A stretch of 41,980 nucleotides of DNA from Fragilaria crotonensis. Taxonomy: Eukaryota; Bacillariophyta; Fragilariophyceae; Fragilariales; Fragilariaceae. The position numbers and the translations under genes are program-made. This document shows, one piece after another, positions 21,040 to 30,876 of this stretch. The stretch lies in assembly GCA_022925895.1 (NCBI GenBank), contig JAKSYS010000561.1:1-41980 (forward strand), written 5' to 3'. Under the pieces are notes generated by a model. The model saw nothing but the letters and a program-made list of their open reading frames with translations, did no database searches and was not told where the DNA came from. Position 1 is the stretch's first letter, and the number at the start of each line of letters is the position of its first letter.

Positions 21040-21783
21040 ATGTCTGCCGAAAAGCCAAAGTCCCCCAACGGGCCATCGCAGGACATTCAATGGCACAGTC
21101 GCACAACCTCCGGAGTCGTCGCCCAAAACAACAATACCCCATCCAGACCGGGCGCCGCTGCGAGTAGCGACCACAACGAAGCAGATACATCTGAAAACTC
21201 GACTGGCAAAGAGATTGTTGCTGTCTTTAATGCCAACACTCCCGATGGCAGCAGTGTCGTTCGGGCACTCAGCGCCAGTGGGGCGTCAGTTGTCGCGATT
21301 GTGCGCGTCTTCACGTCCAAAAATACCAGGGCACTCCTCCAGATTCCAAATGTGACAGTCAAAGTTGCCGATGTCCTCGATGCGGCAGCTGTCCACAAGG
21401 CCCTGCATGGCGTCCACCGGGCTGTCTTGTGCCTGACTCATTGGGAGAAATTCGAATCGAAACATGATGCACAGCAGGCAGAATTGATTCTTGCGGCGTG
21501 CATTAAGAATAAAGTGCCGCATTTGGTGTTTTCGACCTTTGAAGATACGAAATCCTTGAGGGAGAAGGGTTTGAAGAGTCAAATTATTCCCGACGCTGAG
21601 GGACTGATTCGACCCAAATTTAAGGCAATGAAGGGCCTCAAGCGAATGGCTCGAGAGAACGGAGTCCAACTCACCCACTTGATCACGTCGTATTTGGATC
21701 AGGAAAAATCCAAGAAGTCTTTGTGTCTCATTGTGGGAGAGAACGGCAAGCTAATTGTGCAACCGCACATGATGGGGGTGTAG
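21040..21783 (+). CDS. NmrA-like NAD(P)-binding protein, short at the C-terminus
   Basis: The Rossmann-type core reads VFNANTPDGSSVVRALSASG (in place of the usual GATGxxG), then VAIVR, a predicted Asp in VADVLDAAAV, GVHRAVLCLT, and HLVFSTFEDT. This fits the NmrA/HSCARG group, which binds NAD(P) but often lacks dehydrogenase activity and acts as a redox sensor. From ATG 21040 the protein is 247 residues. An upstream in-frame start at 20953 would add 29 residues. Family members usually run near 300 residues, and here the C-terminal substrate-domain part stops soon after HMMGV at 21783. A GGGGG run just before the stop (about 21774-21778) could hide an indel, but the shifted frame does not obviously restore the family pattern. 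It ends 40 bp from the convergent ABCG gene. Confidence 0.7.
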   Translation: MSAEKPKSPNGPSQDIQWHSRTTSGVVAQNNNTPSRPGAAASSDHNEADTSENSTGKEIVAVFNANTPDGSSVVRALSASGASVVAIVRVFTSKNTRALLQIPNVTVKVADVLDAAAVHKALHGVHRAVLCLTHWEKFESKHDAQQAELILAACIKNKVPHLVFSTFEDTKSLREKGLKSQIIPDAEGLIRPKFKAMKGLKRMARENGVQLTHLITSYLDQEKSKKSLCLIVGENGKLIVQPHMMGV

Positions 21784-21822
21784 CACAAGGAGACATGACA
21801 CCTAGACTTGGCAGTTTAAAGC

Positions 21823-23961
21823 TTATAAACCGCTTGAAATCACTGGCACCTGAACCACGCCCAAAGCATTGGTGTCGCGTCGACCTCTTATGCTTGTTTC
21901 TTTCGATCGATTGTTCGTCGTCTTGCGGTGGCTCGTTTTGACCCGCCTGACGTTGCGATTGAGTTCCAATCCAATCCAACTGAGGCAGAGATTCGCCAAG
22001 GCAAGGAGCGCCATGTGTTTCATTACTCCATTGTATGTGGAAGTGTCCAAACCTAAACTAGCGAGGATTTGATCTCCATTTTGAACCATGGCGAATGCTC
22101 CGAACTTGGGCAAGTCTCGAATTTTCTGCCAGGGTCTTTGTCCCTTGACTCTCAAGTCGATACCTTGGAACTCACCAATAAGGACCGCCTCAATCGCCCA
22201 CTTGATGGGTGACAGTATTTGCAGTAATTTCACAACCCGAGGCGGCGATGATTGCTTGTCGACTCCGCTCGGATTAATAACACCGACGACCATGAATAGG
22301 ACCATAATGGGCATGGCCATCGCCATGGCGGTATCACCATCCTTGGCGCAACTTCCGATTGCGAAACCAAGCGACGCTCCAGCCGCGGTCATGACGGAAA
22401 ACGTGGTCGTGAGTTTGGTCCAGGAAATGTGCAATCCGGTCACGGCCTTGAGGACTGTCGTGAAGATTGCAGCGAACGCGGTATCCATTGGGATCTCAGC
22501 AAACACTTTGGATAACAAGTATTCCAGACTGGAGTACTGTTGTCGCATTTGCTCTCGCTTTACAACGGCACGTTCTTTTGAAAACAGATGCACCGTCTTC
22601 AGCAAGGCCATCATGCACATGTTGATGACACCAAAGGACAATAGAGCCGTTCGATCAGCAATACTGCGAGCGTAGGGAACATCATCACGAACCGATTTAA
22701 AAATTTGAGAGAAGAGCACAGAGCAGCCCAAGCATGCGATTAATCTTGAAAGGTTGTAATTGGTGTTGCGAATATTTTGCCTCCATGACCTCAACAGTAG
22801 AGCTCCGAAACGACGTATTGGTGACCGCTCAAGTCTCTGAGGGTTGGATTGTCGTGAGATGAATGGTACGCACTGCCGGAGATTCTCCTGACTACCCTGA
22901 AAGGCTCTAGCCAGACGATCTATTCTGGCTTCATCCTGTCTTGCCTGCGATGGGTCTTCAGTGTCCACAGACACTAAATCAATGAAAAACTCCGCCGGAT
23001 TTGTTTCCTCAGGGCAATCATAACCCAGATCTCGAAAGTAGATCAATGCTGATTGCCTCGGTCCAGCGTAACAAACCCGCCCCCCGGGCGCCATGAGGAT
23101 GAACGAGTCCAACATTTTCCATATGGACGCCCTCGGTTGGTGCAACGTAAGAATCGCCGGAATCTGTCGTTCCTTGGCCAAATCAACAATAAGTTTAACA
23201 ATTTTGACCGCCTGTGAACTGTCCAATCCAGTCGTACTTTCGTCGGCAAAAAAGACGCGCGGTGTCGACAGCAGTTCCAGTCCCACCGACAGCCGTCGTC
23301 GTTCACCTCCACTCAATCCTGCACCAGTTCGAGAGGAGCGATCTTCTCCAACATGCCGATGTGCCACAGAGGCAAGGCCGAGTGCGTCCAAGGTGCGATC
23401 GATCAAGTCCGAGCGTTTGGACTTGGGGCTGTTTGGATATTCCAAATAGGCAGCTAATTCCATCGTTTCTCTCACTGTGAGCAAATGAAAGAACGAGTCC
23501 TGTTGCTGAAGGAAAGCGACCTGGCCGTTTTGTTGAGTAACAAGTGATGCCTCTTCTGTGTCGTCATTGTCGTTGTCATCGCCCTTGTCATTATCGCCTT
23601 CCTCCATACTGCCACTTGCAGGTACACTACGATCATCACGGCGTTTACTTCGGAGCCACACATGACCATGAACACGAAGCGATGTAGAAGCAGTACCTGC
23701 TAGTGCTGACAAGAATGTTGACTTTCCTGCTCCACTGGGACCAATGATTCCACACGCCTGTCCATTGCTCACCGACCCCGAAAAGGAATCCACCAAGGTT
23801 GTCGCTTTGTCACCTATGCCTCCTGCTGTCGTTACTCTCAAATCATTCCAATGTATACCAGCGTCATCATCATCATCCGACGATGGCAAGGCGCAGAATG
23901 TAAGTGGAAAGACATGTATCAGCAAGAACAATTGCAGACACAGATGAAACAGTAATCGCAT
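21823..23961 (-). CDS. ABCG-type half-transporter
   Basis: The protein is 712 residues in one unbroken frame, a normal size for an ABCG (white/brown complex) half-transporter that works as a dimer. The ATP-binding domain comes first: Walker A GPSGAGKST (residues 74-82), a Q-loop region QQQDSFF (about 152-158), signature LSGGE (216-220), Walker B VFFADE (236-241), D-loop TGLD and the H-loop LTLHQP (His 274). Membrane helices follow, including CLGCSVLFSQIF, AFAAIFTTVLKAVTGL, GASLGFAIGSC, PIMVLFMVVGVINPSG and ALLALANLCLSWIGL. Two oddities stand out. A hydrophobic N-terminus (LFHLCLQLFLLIHVFPLTFC) looks like a signal peptide, which is rare in ABCG proteins. An acidic insert (DNDKGDDNDNDDTEE, near residue 125-138) sits between Walker A and the Q-loop. 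Substrate cannot be inferred. Confidence 0.92.
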   Translation of the reverse strand: MRLLFHLCLQLFLLIHVFPLTFCALPSSDDDDDAGIHWNDLRVTTAGGIGDKATTLVDSFSGSVSNGQACGIIGPSGAGKSTFLSALAGTASTSLRVHGHVWLRSKRRDDRSVPASGSMEEGDNDKGDDNDNDDTEEASLVTQQNGQVAFLQQQDSFFHLLTVRETMELAAYLEYPNSPKSKRSDLIDRTLDALGLASVAHRHVGEDRSSRTGAGLSGGERRRLSVGLELLSTPRVFFADESTTGLDSSQAVKIVKLIVDLAKERQIPAILTLHQPRASIWKMLDSFILMAPGGRVCYAGPRQSALIYFRDLGYDCPEETNPAEFFIDLVSVDTEDPSQARQDEARIDRLARAFQGSQENLRQCVPFISRQSNPQRLERSPIRRFGALLLRSWRQNIRNTNYNLSRLIACLGCSVLFSQIFKSVRDDVPYARSIADRTALLSFGVINMCMMALLKTVHLFSKERAVVKREQMRQQYSSLEYLLSKVFAEIPMDTAFAAIFTTVLKAVTGLHISWTKLTTTFSVMTAAGASLGFAIGSCAKDGDTAMAMAMPIMVLFMVVGVINPSGVDKQSSPPRVVKLLQILSPIKWAIEAVLIGEFQGIDLRVKGQRPWQKIRDLPKFGAFAMVQNGDQILASLGLDTSTYNGVMKHMALLALANLCLSWIGLELNRNVRRVKTSHRKTTNNRSKETSIRGRRDTNALGVVQVPVISSGL

Positions 23962-24448
23962 TCTATGATGATGGCATTGATCCGTTTCAGTATTGAGAAG
24001 ATTTCATGTTGTAAAGGTGAGGAGGATACTTCAATCTGCGTCACAGTGAATCTTGGTGGTTGAGGTCACAGGGCGCGATCCATATCGGATTTTTACTCCT
24101 GGTGTCCTCCTGGTACGAGTACTGTAGTACTTGTACCAGTTACGTTTCGGCTCCGCGCTCCGTCTACAGCACGATCTAGTAGTAGAGTAGGAAAGTATAC
24201 AGGAGAGCTACAGTCCCACTAACTGGCTAACTGGCTAACTGGTACTACTAGTACTCAAAGTACAAGTACTCGAATACTGTATGCAGTATACTAGCTACCG
24301 GTAGTATACTTCCTTGTGGACCAGGAAGGTCCGGCAATACACGCTTAGTCGTGAATCAAGGTCGAATTCACGCTGGCCGGAGGCGAAAATCATTTCCGTT
24401 CTGTGTCTGGCTGGTGCTAAACTGGTTATGCCAGCGTCATCGTCGTTT
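23962..24448. other. Gene-free region with GTAC palindromes and a short GGCTAACT repeat
   Basis: No gene is visible. The segment 24111-24140 is an imperfect palindrome (CTGGTACGAGTAC..GTACTTGTACCAG). From 24225 the sequence runs CTAACTGGCTAACTGGCTAA and then GTACTACTAGTACTC. Confidence 0.55.
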
Positions 24449-24714
24449 TGCTGACACTTGCTGACGAAAAGACAGATCTGCTGACATCCGCTGACAAAAA
24501 ACGAATTTGCTGACGTCTGCTGACGAAATTCGAATCTGCTGACATTTTCTGACATATGATGACGAAAACGAGTTTTTTCCAGTACAAAAGCTACGGTGAT
24601 GCTGACATCTTCTGACGTTTGCTGACGAGAATCAAGTTTGCTGACATTTGCTGACGAAAAGCAAATCTGCTGACATTTGCTGACGAAAAAGAAATCTGCT
24701 GACATTTGCTGAAC
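24449..24714 (+). repeat. Minisatellite built on TGCTGACATTTGCTGACGAAAA
   Basis: About eight imperfect units of roughly 28-31 bp follow the pattern TGCTGACATTTGCTGACGAA plus a variable A-rich tail ending AAATC. The three rightmost units are nearly identical and those to the left are more diverged. A 35-bp interruption lies near 24565-24600. The minus strand stays open across it, but the translation is only the repeat. Confidence 0.85.
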
Positions 24715-25507
24715 CTTGCCAGCTCGAATGATACGACAAAGATCCTAACAAGCTCTCATCACGCCGGCCGGTCATTGGCTGGCGCGCACATCCTTAAGGT
24801 ACATCTTGTTAATCGCGAAACGTGCTTGGGCCGGACCTTCCAGAGGACTCCGAATGAATGTCTGACAAAAGTCGTAGAACTCGAGCATTACTTAATTGTT
24901 TCTATCACACACAGGTAGAGTAGACATTTTGTATTATCTCACATGCATTACCGGTAGCCTTTTTGTGTTCCCTCAACACGGTACAAAACTGGCGGTAGTG
25001 CAGGCATCTTTCACGAATTGTCACCGTATATTCTGTAACGTTGCCGACCCTTCCATTAAAGGAGAGAGGAGAGACACCATGGGATATTGATATCGATCTA
25101 CTGTTGATGGTTCGCTAACTCTCCTAGCTCTACTAGTAGTAGACATTCCTTTTACGGATTCGCACTGCACGTATACTTTGACACTCTGCATTACCGAAGG
25201 GACATCCTCCGTACTCGGAGAAGTTGTGCTGGGGAGGTCCGGGGAGCTGCGGGAAAGTAGCGTAAGATACGATTTTTGCAATACCAGGTACCGTAATACT
25301 GTATTGACGCGGAAGCACTCCATTGAAGGTAACACGAAGTCCCCTCCATCGTAAGTGATACAATGATTTCGTACCATTGTACTGGGTACCACGGGCCACG
25401 GGTAGTGCTGCTGGTGCTGTATCTTTATGGCAAAACTTGCATAAAGCTTGTACAGAACGTAGACCGACATGTGATATGTATGCAGCAAGAACTCCGAGTT
25501 GCAATGT
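24715..25507. other. Intergenic stretch without a gene
   Basis: Only short overlapping open frames with no protein-like composition are visible. Confidence 0.5.
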
Positions 25508-25673
25508 CTACATATGACATATACATTTTGTTTACTACTAATGTAGAAAGAAGTGTGCGTTCAATCAAATGCAAATCTACATATGACATATACATTTTGA
25601 TTACTACTAATGTAGAAGGAAGTCAAATGCCAATCTACATATGACATATACATTTTGATTACTACTAATGTAG
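25508..25673 (+). repeat. Three copies of a 39-bp unit with inverted ends
   Basis: CTACATATGACATATACATT..ACTACTAATGTAG occurs at 25508-25546, 25577-25615 and 25635-25673. The units are nearly identical and separated by 30 and 19 bp of partly shared spacer (GTGCGTTCA..CAAATGC). Each unit starts CTACAT and ends ATGTAG. Confidence 0.85.
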
Positions 25674-25851
25674 ATAGAAGTGTGCGTTCAGTCAAATGCG
25701 CAGCTGCGGTCGTTTGAAACTTCGTTCGGCCACTCTCATACAAATGCTCATAGTGCCTATGTATTTTCTTGCACCACATGTTACTAAAAACCGTCAACTA
25801 CCTGTAAAATAGTGACTTCTTGTTGAGTCACGTCACAAACGACACTGTCGT

Positions 25852-25900
25852 CGTTCACTAAGTTCACTAAGTTCACTGCGTCGTTCACTAAGTTCACTAA
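25852..25900 (+). repeat. GTTCACTAA short tandem repeat
   Basis: GTTCACTAA-type words repeat five times, once interrupted by GTTCACTGCGTC. Related words reappear scattered to about 26460 (GTTCACTAACG, ACACTGAACGACGTTC). Confidence 0.7.
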
Positions 25901-27545
25901 TTTTTGTTGTACTAGGAGCGTCGTAGAGGCATGCGCTTTTTCGTGCATTGGACTCAAAACGAGTTTTTGAGGAGCATGTGTCGCCTCGTTCACTAACGTT
26001 TGTGTCGAGTTAGTGACGACGTTCAATGACGTTAGTGTCGCCCGTCAATGATTTTACGAAACTTTCAGAGCCCATAACATGGCGAATAAAGGTCGTACAT
26101 TCAAATACCGGAATGATTTGGAAAGCCCTTGATCTCTTCTATCTGAATCCGTTTTACTTTTATATTTTTGAGTTATATTTGTTAAGTTATAAGCACGCAC
26201 ACTTGTCTCGTTTCACCCAAAATGCGATTTTCAATCGACGAACGTTCATCGATAAAGCAAGATACCGACAATCGGAGCACGGATTTGGAAAGCTCGTATT
26301 CACAGCTTTTCAAATCAGTCTTACTTTTTGATGTGGCACCTTTATTGCTCAAGTTATGGGCACTTAAAGTTCGACTTTTGGGAAGTTTCGGTGTTTTTTC
26401 GACCGTCTTGCCAGGTTCATTGACGACACTGAACGACGTTCAGAGACGACACTGAACATTTAGTGTTCGTGACTGAGCCGATTAACTTTCGCACACTATC
26501 ACGATCCTTACATAGTCGTTTCATGGATGTCAAAAACCGTTTCTTACTCGATAAATAATTATTTAGCTCGGAGTTCTGTTGTACTCCGAGTACATCGACA
26601 TTCGTACGGATATCACGTACTCTGGGCTCTCGAGTATTGTATGTATGCTTGTACGTCATACCTGGTACAGCACTCCAATTCCAGCCAACAGCCAGACACA
26701 TCACGCGGCGCACCTGGTACTCTCTAGTGTACTACTGTAGCAAATAGGGAGCCAACGAGTAGGATGGCCAATGGCGCAGCTCATTGTACAATTAGAATAC
26801 TAAAAAACACTAATAAAAGTTGTAGTCAATCGAACAATATGCATATACAAAAATAATGGTTTCGGGAGTATTTTTCCTTCATTCCTGCTTTTCATATTAA
26901 AAACTAAATAAAAGCAGGAAGTCAACAAGCCGTCGTCGAGCCGTGATCGTTGTTCCCGTCGAGTTTTGTTCCATTCGACATACTGTACTGTATATTGTTT
27001 TCTATACAATACTGCAACTGGTAGCTTGTAGCTTGGTATCTCCCGTGTGATTGCCTTCTATCTTTGCGATAGAGCAGGAGCCAGTACGAGTACTGTAGCA
27101 GTCTGTGAACTTCAACGAAGTGATACGGCTTCCGTACAGTACAGTAGAGCGCACGTGGTCGATTTGCCCCGTACTTTCCCGCATCTCCCGGCAAAACCAG
27201 ATTGGTTCTTGTATCATAGATCATAGCTCATACTACAGTAGCTACTATAAAACCATGTATAATTATTATATTATAATTCAAGGCACAGGTGTGTTCCCGG
27301 AGGACATTCCACTCGAGCACACTATACAAGGATGATTGAAAACACAATTGGAAGATTCGATGTTGATGCGTAGTGCAGTTTCCAAGTGAACATAATCATG
27401 TGGAATCACAGCATACTTAGAGAAGATTTGAGTTCTCCTTCGAACAAATTGCGTATTCCCAGAACAACCTGCTAACTTGGTATTGAACCTTAGTCTTCTT
27501 CGATTCTGATTCACTACATAATTGTTCTTCTAGAGGTAAACACGG
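25901..27545. other. Long gene-poor intergenic region
   Basis: No credible coding sequence, tRNA or transposon end is visible. GTAC-rich stretches occur near 26575-26660 and 27080-27145. Short open frames here lack protein-like composition. Confidence 0.5.
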
Positions 27546-27736
27546 AGTGCTTCGAAATCACGTACTAGCTCCAAACGGGTTGCAAGTGTACCTCCGATAA
27601 AAAATAGACTGCGCCAATTCAAAATTGAGATACCTCGTAGGAACCCAGTACATCTCTACAAGAGTATGTACATCTGTAAATCAAGTCCGTTCTATCACAA
27701 AAAACTGCGCGCGGCGGCACACATATCATAACCACA

Positions 27737-29094
27737 ATGACACAGCAATCATCAAACTTCCCTCCTCTGGACAATGTTCTCCGGATCTATTTCCAATGCC
27801 TTGAGAGCATGAAGTGCTCAAATGACATACTTGATGTTGGCAAGAATCTTGTCAAAAACTTGAAAAGAGAGAATACACCCGCTGACGTGATATTCAAGGA
27901 ATTGATGACTCTCTTCCCTGACGCTGGATGCCCTCTTGCACGGTACACGACAGTCAATCATGGCTACATGGCTGCGCGTTGCTCAGAGCATGCAGTGAGG
28001 AGAGAAGCTAACCAGGTGGCAAGCCGTGCTGATGCTGTGAGTTCGATAACAAGAGACAATGTCTAGAGGCTGAATGGAAGGCGAGATGTGAACAAACGTT
28101 GGCTACTAACTTGACAACACCGCCGGCAACCAAAAATACTGGACAAAAGGATTCTCAATCTTCAATCGAACCCGGACACCAATATGTTCTTGTTTTGCAA
28201 GACTTGTCGCCTGGAAAGTTTTCACATGGAGGGGAGGCTTGGGTCCAGGCTGTCCACGGCACTGGTGGAAGCATTGTATGTGATGTCAAGTACACCAAAA
28301 ATGCTGCAGGAAACAAAACACGATCAGAGAAAGCTGTGCCACTTTTCCGTCTCACATTGAAGAACTGTCCCTGGCATGAGGCACAACTTCTCTCCAATAA
28401 GCGAGGATCAAAGCGCCAACAACAAACAACAACCCAACAACAACACCGCCTCAAGAAAATCCGAAGTCAAAGGATTCGAAGCCCTTGAAGGATATTTTGT
28501 CTGTTGCTTGTCAATCTGGCAAGTCAAAAGGATGGAGGGCTCGAGAGGTTGGGTTTGGAAACCATACGACATCAAAAAAGAATGCTCTTTTTCGTAGTTG
28601 CTTTCGTTGCGACTTGGCACCAGAGCTGAAGGGTTTTCTGTCAACTGTTCCAGAAATAGGAAGGCATTGTGAGCGAGAATTGCGTGGTCGAGGGTCATGG
28701 AAAGTACGGCGACAACAACACACACCCTTTCACTATCAAGTACTTACAATACGCTTGGGGTGTCGGTGTTCATTATGCCAACAACCTTGTGTCGTTGGAG
28801 CATAATGTATCAATTGCAACAACAAAAGAAACGACAGCATCGAAAAAGAAGAGCAAGTGTGTGATCGACAACCGTGAGGCAGCAAAGGCATGGTACACAC
28901 CGCAGCGACTTTTCATTGAGAAACGAGTCCGAGATAGACAAGGCAAAGCTGAGACATAGGCTTATGAGTCTCGAAAGGCAAAAAACTATGAGTGGACTGA
29001 GGAAGCGAAAGCTGAATGGGTTCTTCTTGGTGATACTGCGAGGGAGGAATGGAGCTTTCACGCGGTATCAAGAAAAAAGACTGTTGTAGTAGTT
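27737..29094 (+). pseudogene. Broken unknown gene carried by the long-TIR element
   Basis: A protein-like reading begins at ATG 27737 (MTQQSSNFPPLDNVLRIYFQ). It changes frame near 28030 into FDNKRQCLEAEWKARCEQ and GHQYVLVLQDLSPGKFSHGG, changes again near 28450 into LKDILSVACQSGKSKGWRAR, then near 28665 into KYGDNNTHPFTIKYLQYAWG. It meets an in-frame TAG near 28957 and continues as KAKNYEWTEEAKAEW up to about 29094. The pieces lie in order on one strand and have natural composition, so they are one damaged gene of about 430 codons. I do not recognise a domain. It could be captured host sequence or an unrecognised element protein. Confidence 0.5.
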
Positions 29095-29238
29095 TGATAA
29101 TGGTTAGTGAAAGGTTGATTACACTGACGTGGCGGATGTCATGAACGGACCTTTGTAAGCGCTTTCAAAAGCAGCGTGCCATTCCTCAATCTCAGTCTGT
29201 GCCTTTGCGCTGCAGTCAATGTCTCAATTGCAGTAATC

Positions 29239-29293
29239 CCTTCCTTGACTGTCAATACGTACTGGATGGTACCCTATTAACAGTCAGGGAAGG
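29239..29293. repeat. Hairpin with 14-bp stem inside the long-TIR element
   Basis: CCTTCCTTGACTGT (29239-29252) faces ACAGTCAGGGAAGG (29280-29293). This pairs over 14 bp with one G-T position around a 27-nt loop. Confidence 0.6.
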
Positions 29294-29824
29294 AAAGAAC
29301 TGAATGGACATCGAATCGCAACACAAAGTAGACGACCAAACGATTCCTGGTTTTGTTTTTTGTGCATCGTTGACATCAAAACTAATCTGTCACTGCTTGG
29401 ATGTTGTACCAGCTTTGTACGTGTCTAATATACTAAATGGATTTTCTCCTGTAGCAATGTACTGGGCTGCTACGAGCTGAAACAATTTTGGATTTCGGCA
29501 CGCGCTGTTATTTTTTTTTTATTTTATCGGAGGTACACTTGCAACCCGTTTGGAGGTCGTAGCTTTTACGTCAAGCGCTGTATACAAGTTCTGGTGCGAT
29601 TCCGCATGTGCGAATTTGTCGCAATAAAAATGAAGAGATGAACTTCTATTTTACCTGATATGCACCAAGTAGATCGCTCTTTCAATTGCCTACCTAGAGT
29701 ACGAACACATTTTACTTTGATTCCTCGAACTTGTTGCACTGTGCATTCACCCATTGCAATCGTGCAACCAAACTCCACACTGTCACCACGCCTCGTTCTT
29801 CCCCGCAATCTAGCCCTTGAGAAA

Positions 29825-30373
29825 ATGATCGACCATGACGGCAAAAAGAAGGAAAACAGGAGGTCGATGAATTCGTTCCAGAAATCCAATTGCCCTGACG
29901 GTGGATCGTCATCCACAAAGGTGGAGTCCAACGAACGCGAGGCATCTTGCAATAAAGCGGAGAAGAAGAAGAAGAAAAAGTCAAGAAGGTCAAACAGGCG
30001 AAGCACGAGCAACAACAACATGGTACGAGAAGATTCTTTGACAACCTTCATCTCCAATACTTCCGAATGTCGTTCCTGCCACCAGTCCATGGATTCGACA
30101 CAAGCACAAGTAGCGGAGATGCAGTCATCACCGAATCGCTCCAAGAGGAACGCCATGTCTCTCACAAACCGTTATGAGATGACGTCTATTTTGGAAGGTA
30201 TCCGAGCGCAGAGAGACGACATTGAAATGAAAGGCCAGTTCCATAAATCAGCTGTCAAGGTAACGCTAGAGGCGTACTTAGAAGAACAGCGGAGAGTGAT
30301 ACTGTGGAAGTGGAGGGCAATGGAGCTTGAGCGGAAGTCCAGAGCAGCAGCACAACTTGAAACAATGAAGTGA
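29825..30373 (+). CDS. Unrecognised basic protein, paralogue of the gene at 18076
   Basis: The protein is about 182 residues from ATG 29825. The frame is open further upstream to 29660, but similarity to the first copy starts only at about 29810. Shared segments, in order, are ALEKM, a Lys/Ser/Arg-rich stretch (KKKKKKSRRSNRRS), MVREDSLTTF, SLTNRYEMTSILEGIRAQRD, and EEQRRVILWKWRAMELERKS. The C-terminal part is probably one long amphipathic helix. The two genes lie on the same strand 11.7 kb apart. No known domain is recognised. Conservation of the helix alongside divergence of the low-complexity part suggests selection on the C-terminal half. Confidence 0.65.
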   Translation: MIDHDGKKKENRRSMNSFQKSNCPDGGSSSTKVESNEREASCNKAEKKKKKKSRRSNRRSTSNNNMVREDSLTTFISNTSECRSCHQSMDSTQAQVAEMQSSPNRSKRNAMSLTNRYEMTSILEGIRAQRDDIEMKGQFHKSAVKVTLEAYLEEQRRVILWKWRAMELERKSRAAAQLETMK

Positions 30374-30876
30374 ATGCATACTAAGGATAACATTGCGGGG
30401 GAAAAGACGAGAAAATGGACAAGCCACTCGCATCAATACCATTGAAAGCCCCTCGATTCATTACAATACAGGTACATAATTAGTCATTTTGTAGCCCAAT
30501 TTCAATCATCGAGATACGATCCCCCACCGTGACAATAGTCTCTCCTAATGCAGGCCTGCTCAATACTTGACGAGCTCAAAGTCTTGCAAAACAGTATCAA
30601 GCACTGAGAGCCGTGCGAATGTCGGCATGAATAGAAGATACTGCTGGTAGCTGTTTGTTTTGGAACGTATCCTTCCACTATGCCAAGTGAGCTACACCAA
30701 GAGGAGAGACACGGAATCCGAGTTATGGACCCCGCAGTGGCAGTGTGCGCACATGAGGACTATGATGCGCGCGCACGATTGCGATGGGCATATAGTGCCT
30801 TGACGAGCACTCCGATTCCCATGAAAGTAACATCCGTCGTGTGCTCAACAAGACCCAAAATGGCATCCCTCATTTC
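30374..30876. other. Intergenic region between convergent genes
   Basis: No gene is visible. This is the shared downstream region of the unknown basic protein and the prolyl 4-hydroxylase-like gene. Confidence 0.5.

Larger units (their letters stand above)
27546..29579. mobile_element. Long-TIR DNA element of ~2.0 kb with a broken unknown gene
   Basis: A 34-nt block beginning CTCCAAACGGGTTGCAAGTG at 27569-27602 occurs as a perfect reverse complement at 29522-29555. Similarity extends on both sides. Outward, the arms end near AGTGCTT and AGCGCTT. Inward they share CAAAATTG, CTCGTAG and CCCAGTACAT with gaps, so each arm is roughly 120 bp. Long arms suggest a Mutator-like (MULE) or similar element. 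No transposase domain is recognised and no clear target-site duplication is seen, so the outer borders are approximate. Confidence 0.7.

Noticed and set aside
24449-24714. CRISPR-like array
   Set aside because: The repeats are degenerate, with no unique spacers of constant length, and the setting is eukaryotic. It is a minisatellite.
25836-26460. Possible transposon with GTTCACTAA-type inverted ends
   Set aside because: The words on the two sides are short and irregular and do not align as terminal repeats.
28155-28725. Minus-strand open frames over the long-TIR element
   Set aside because: They are shadows of the plus-strand broken gene, which has more natural composition and collinear pieces.
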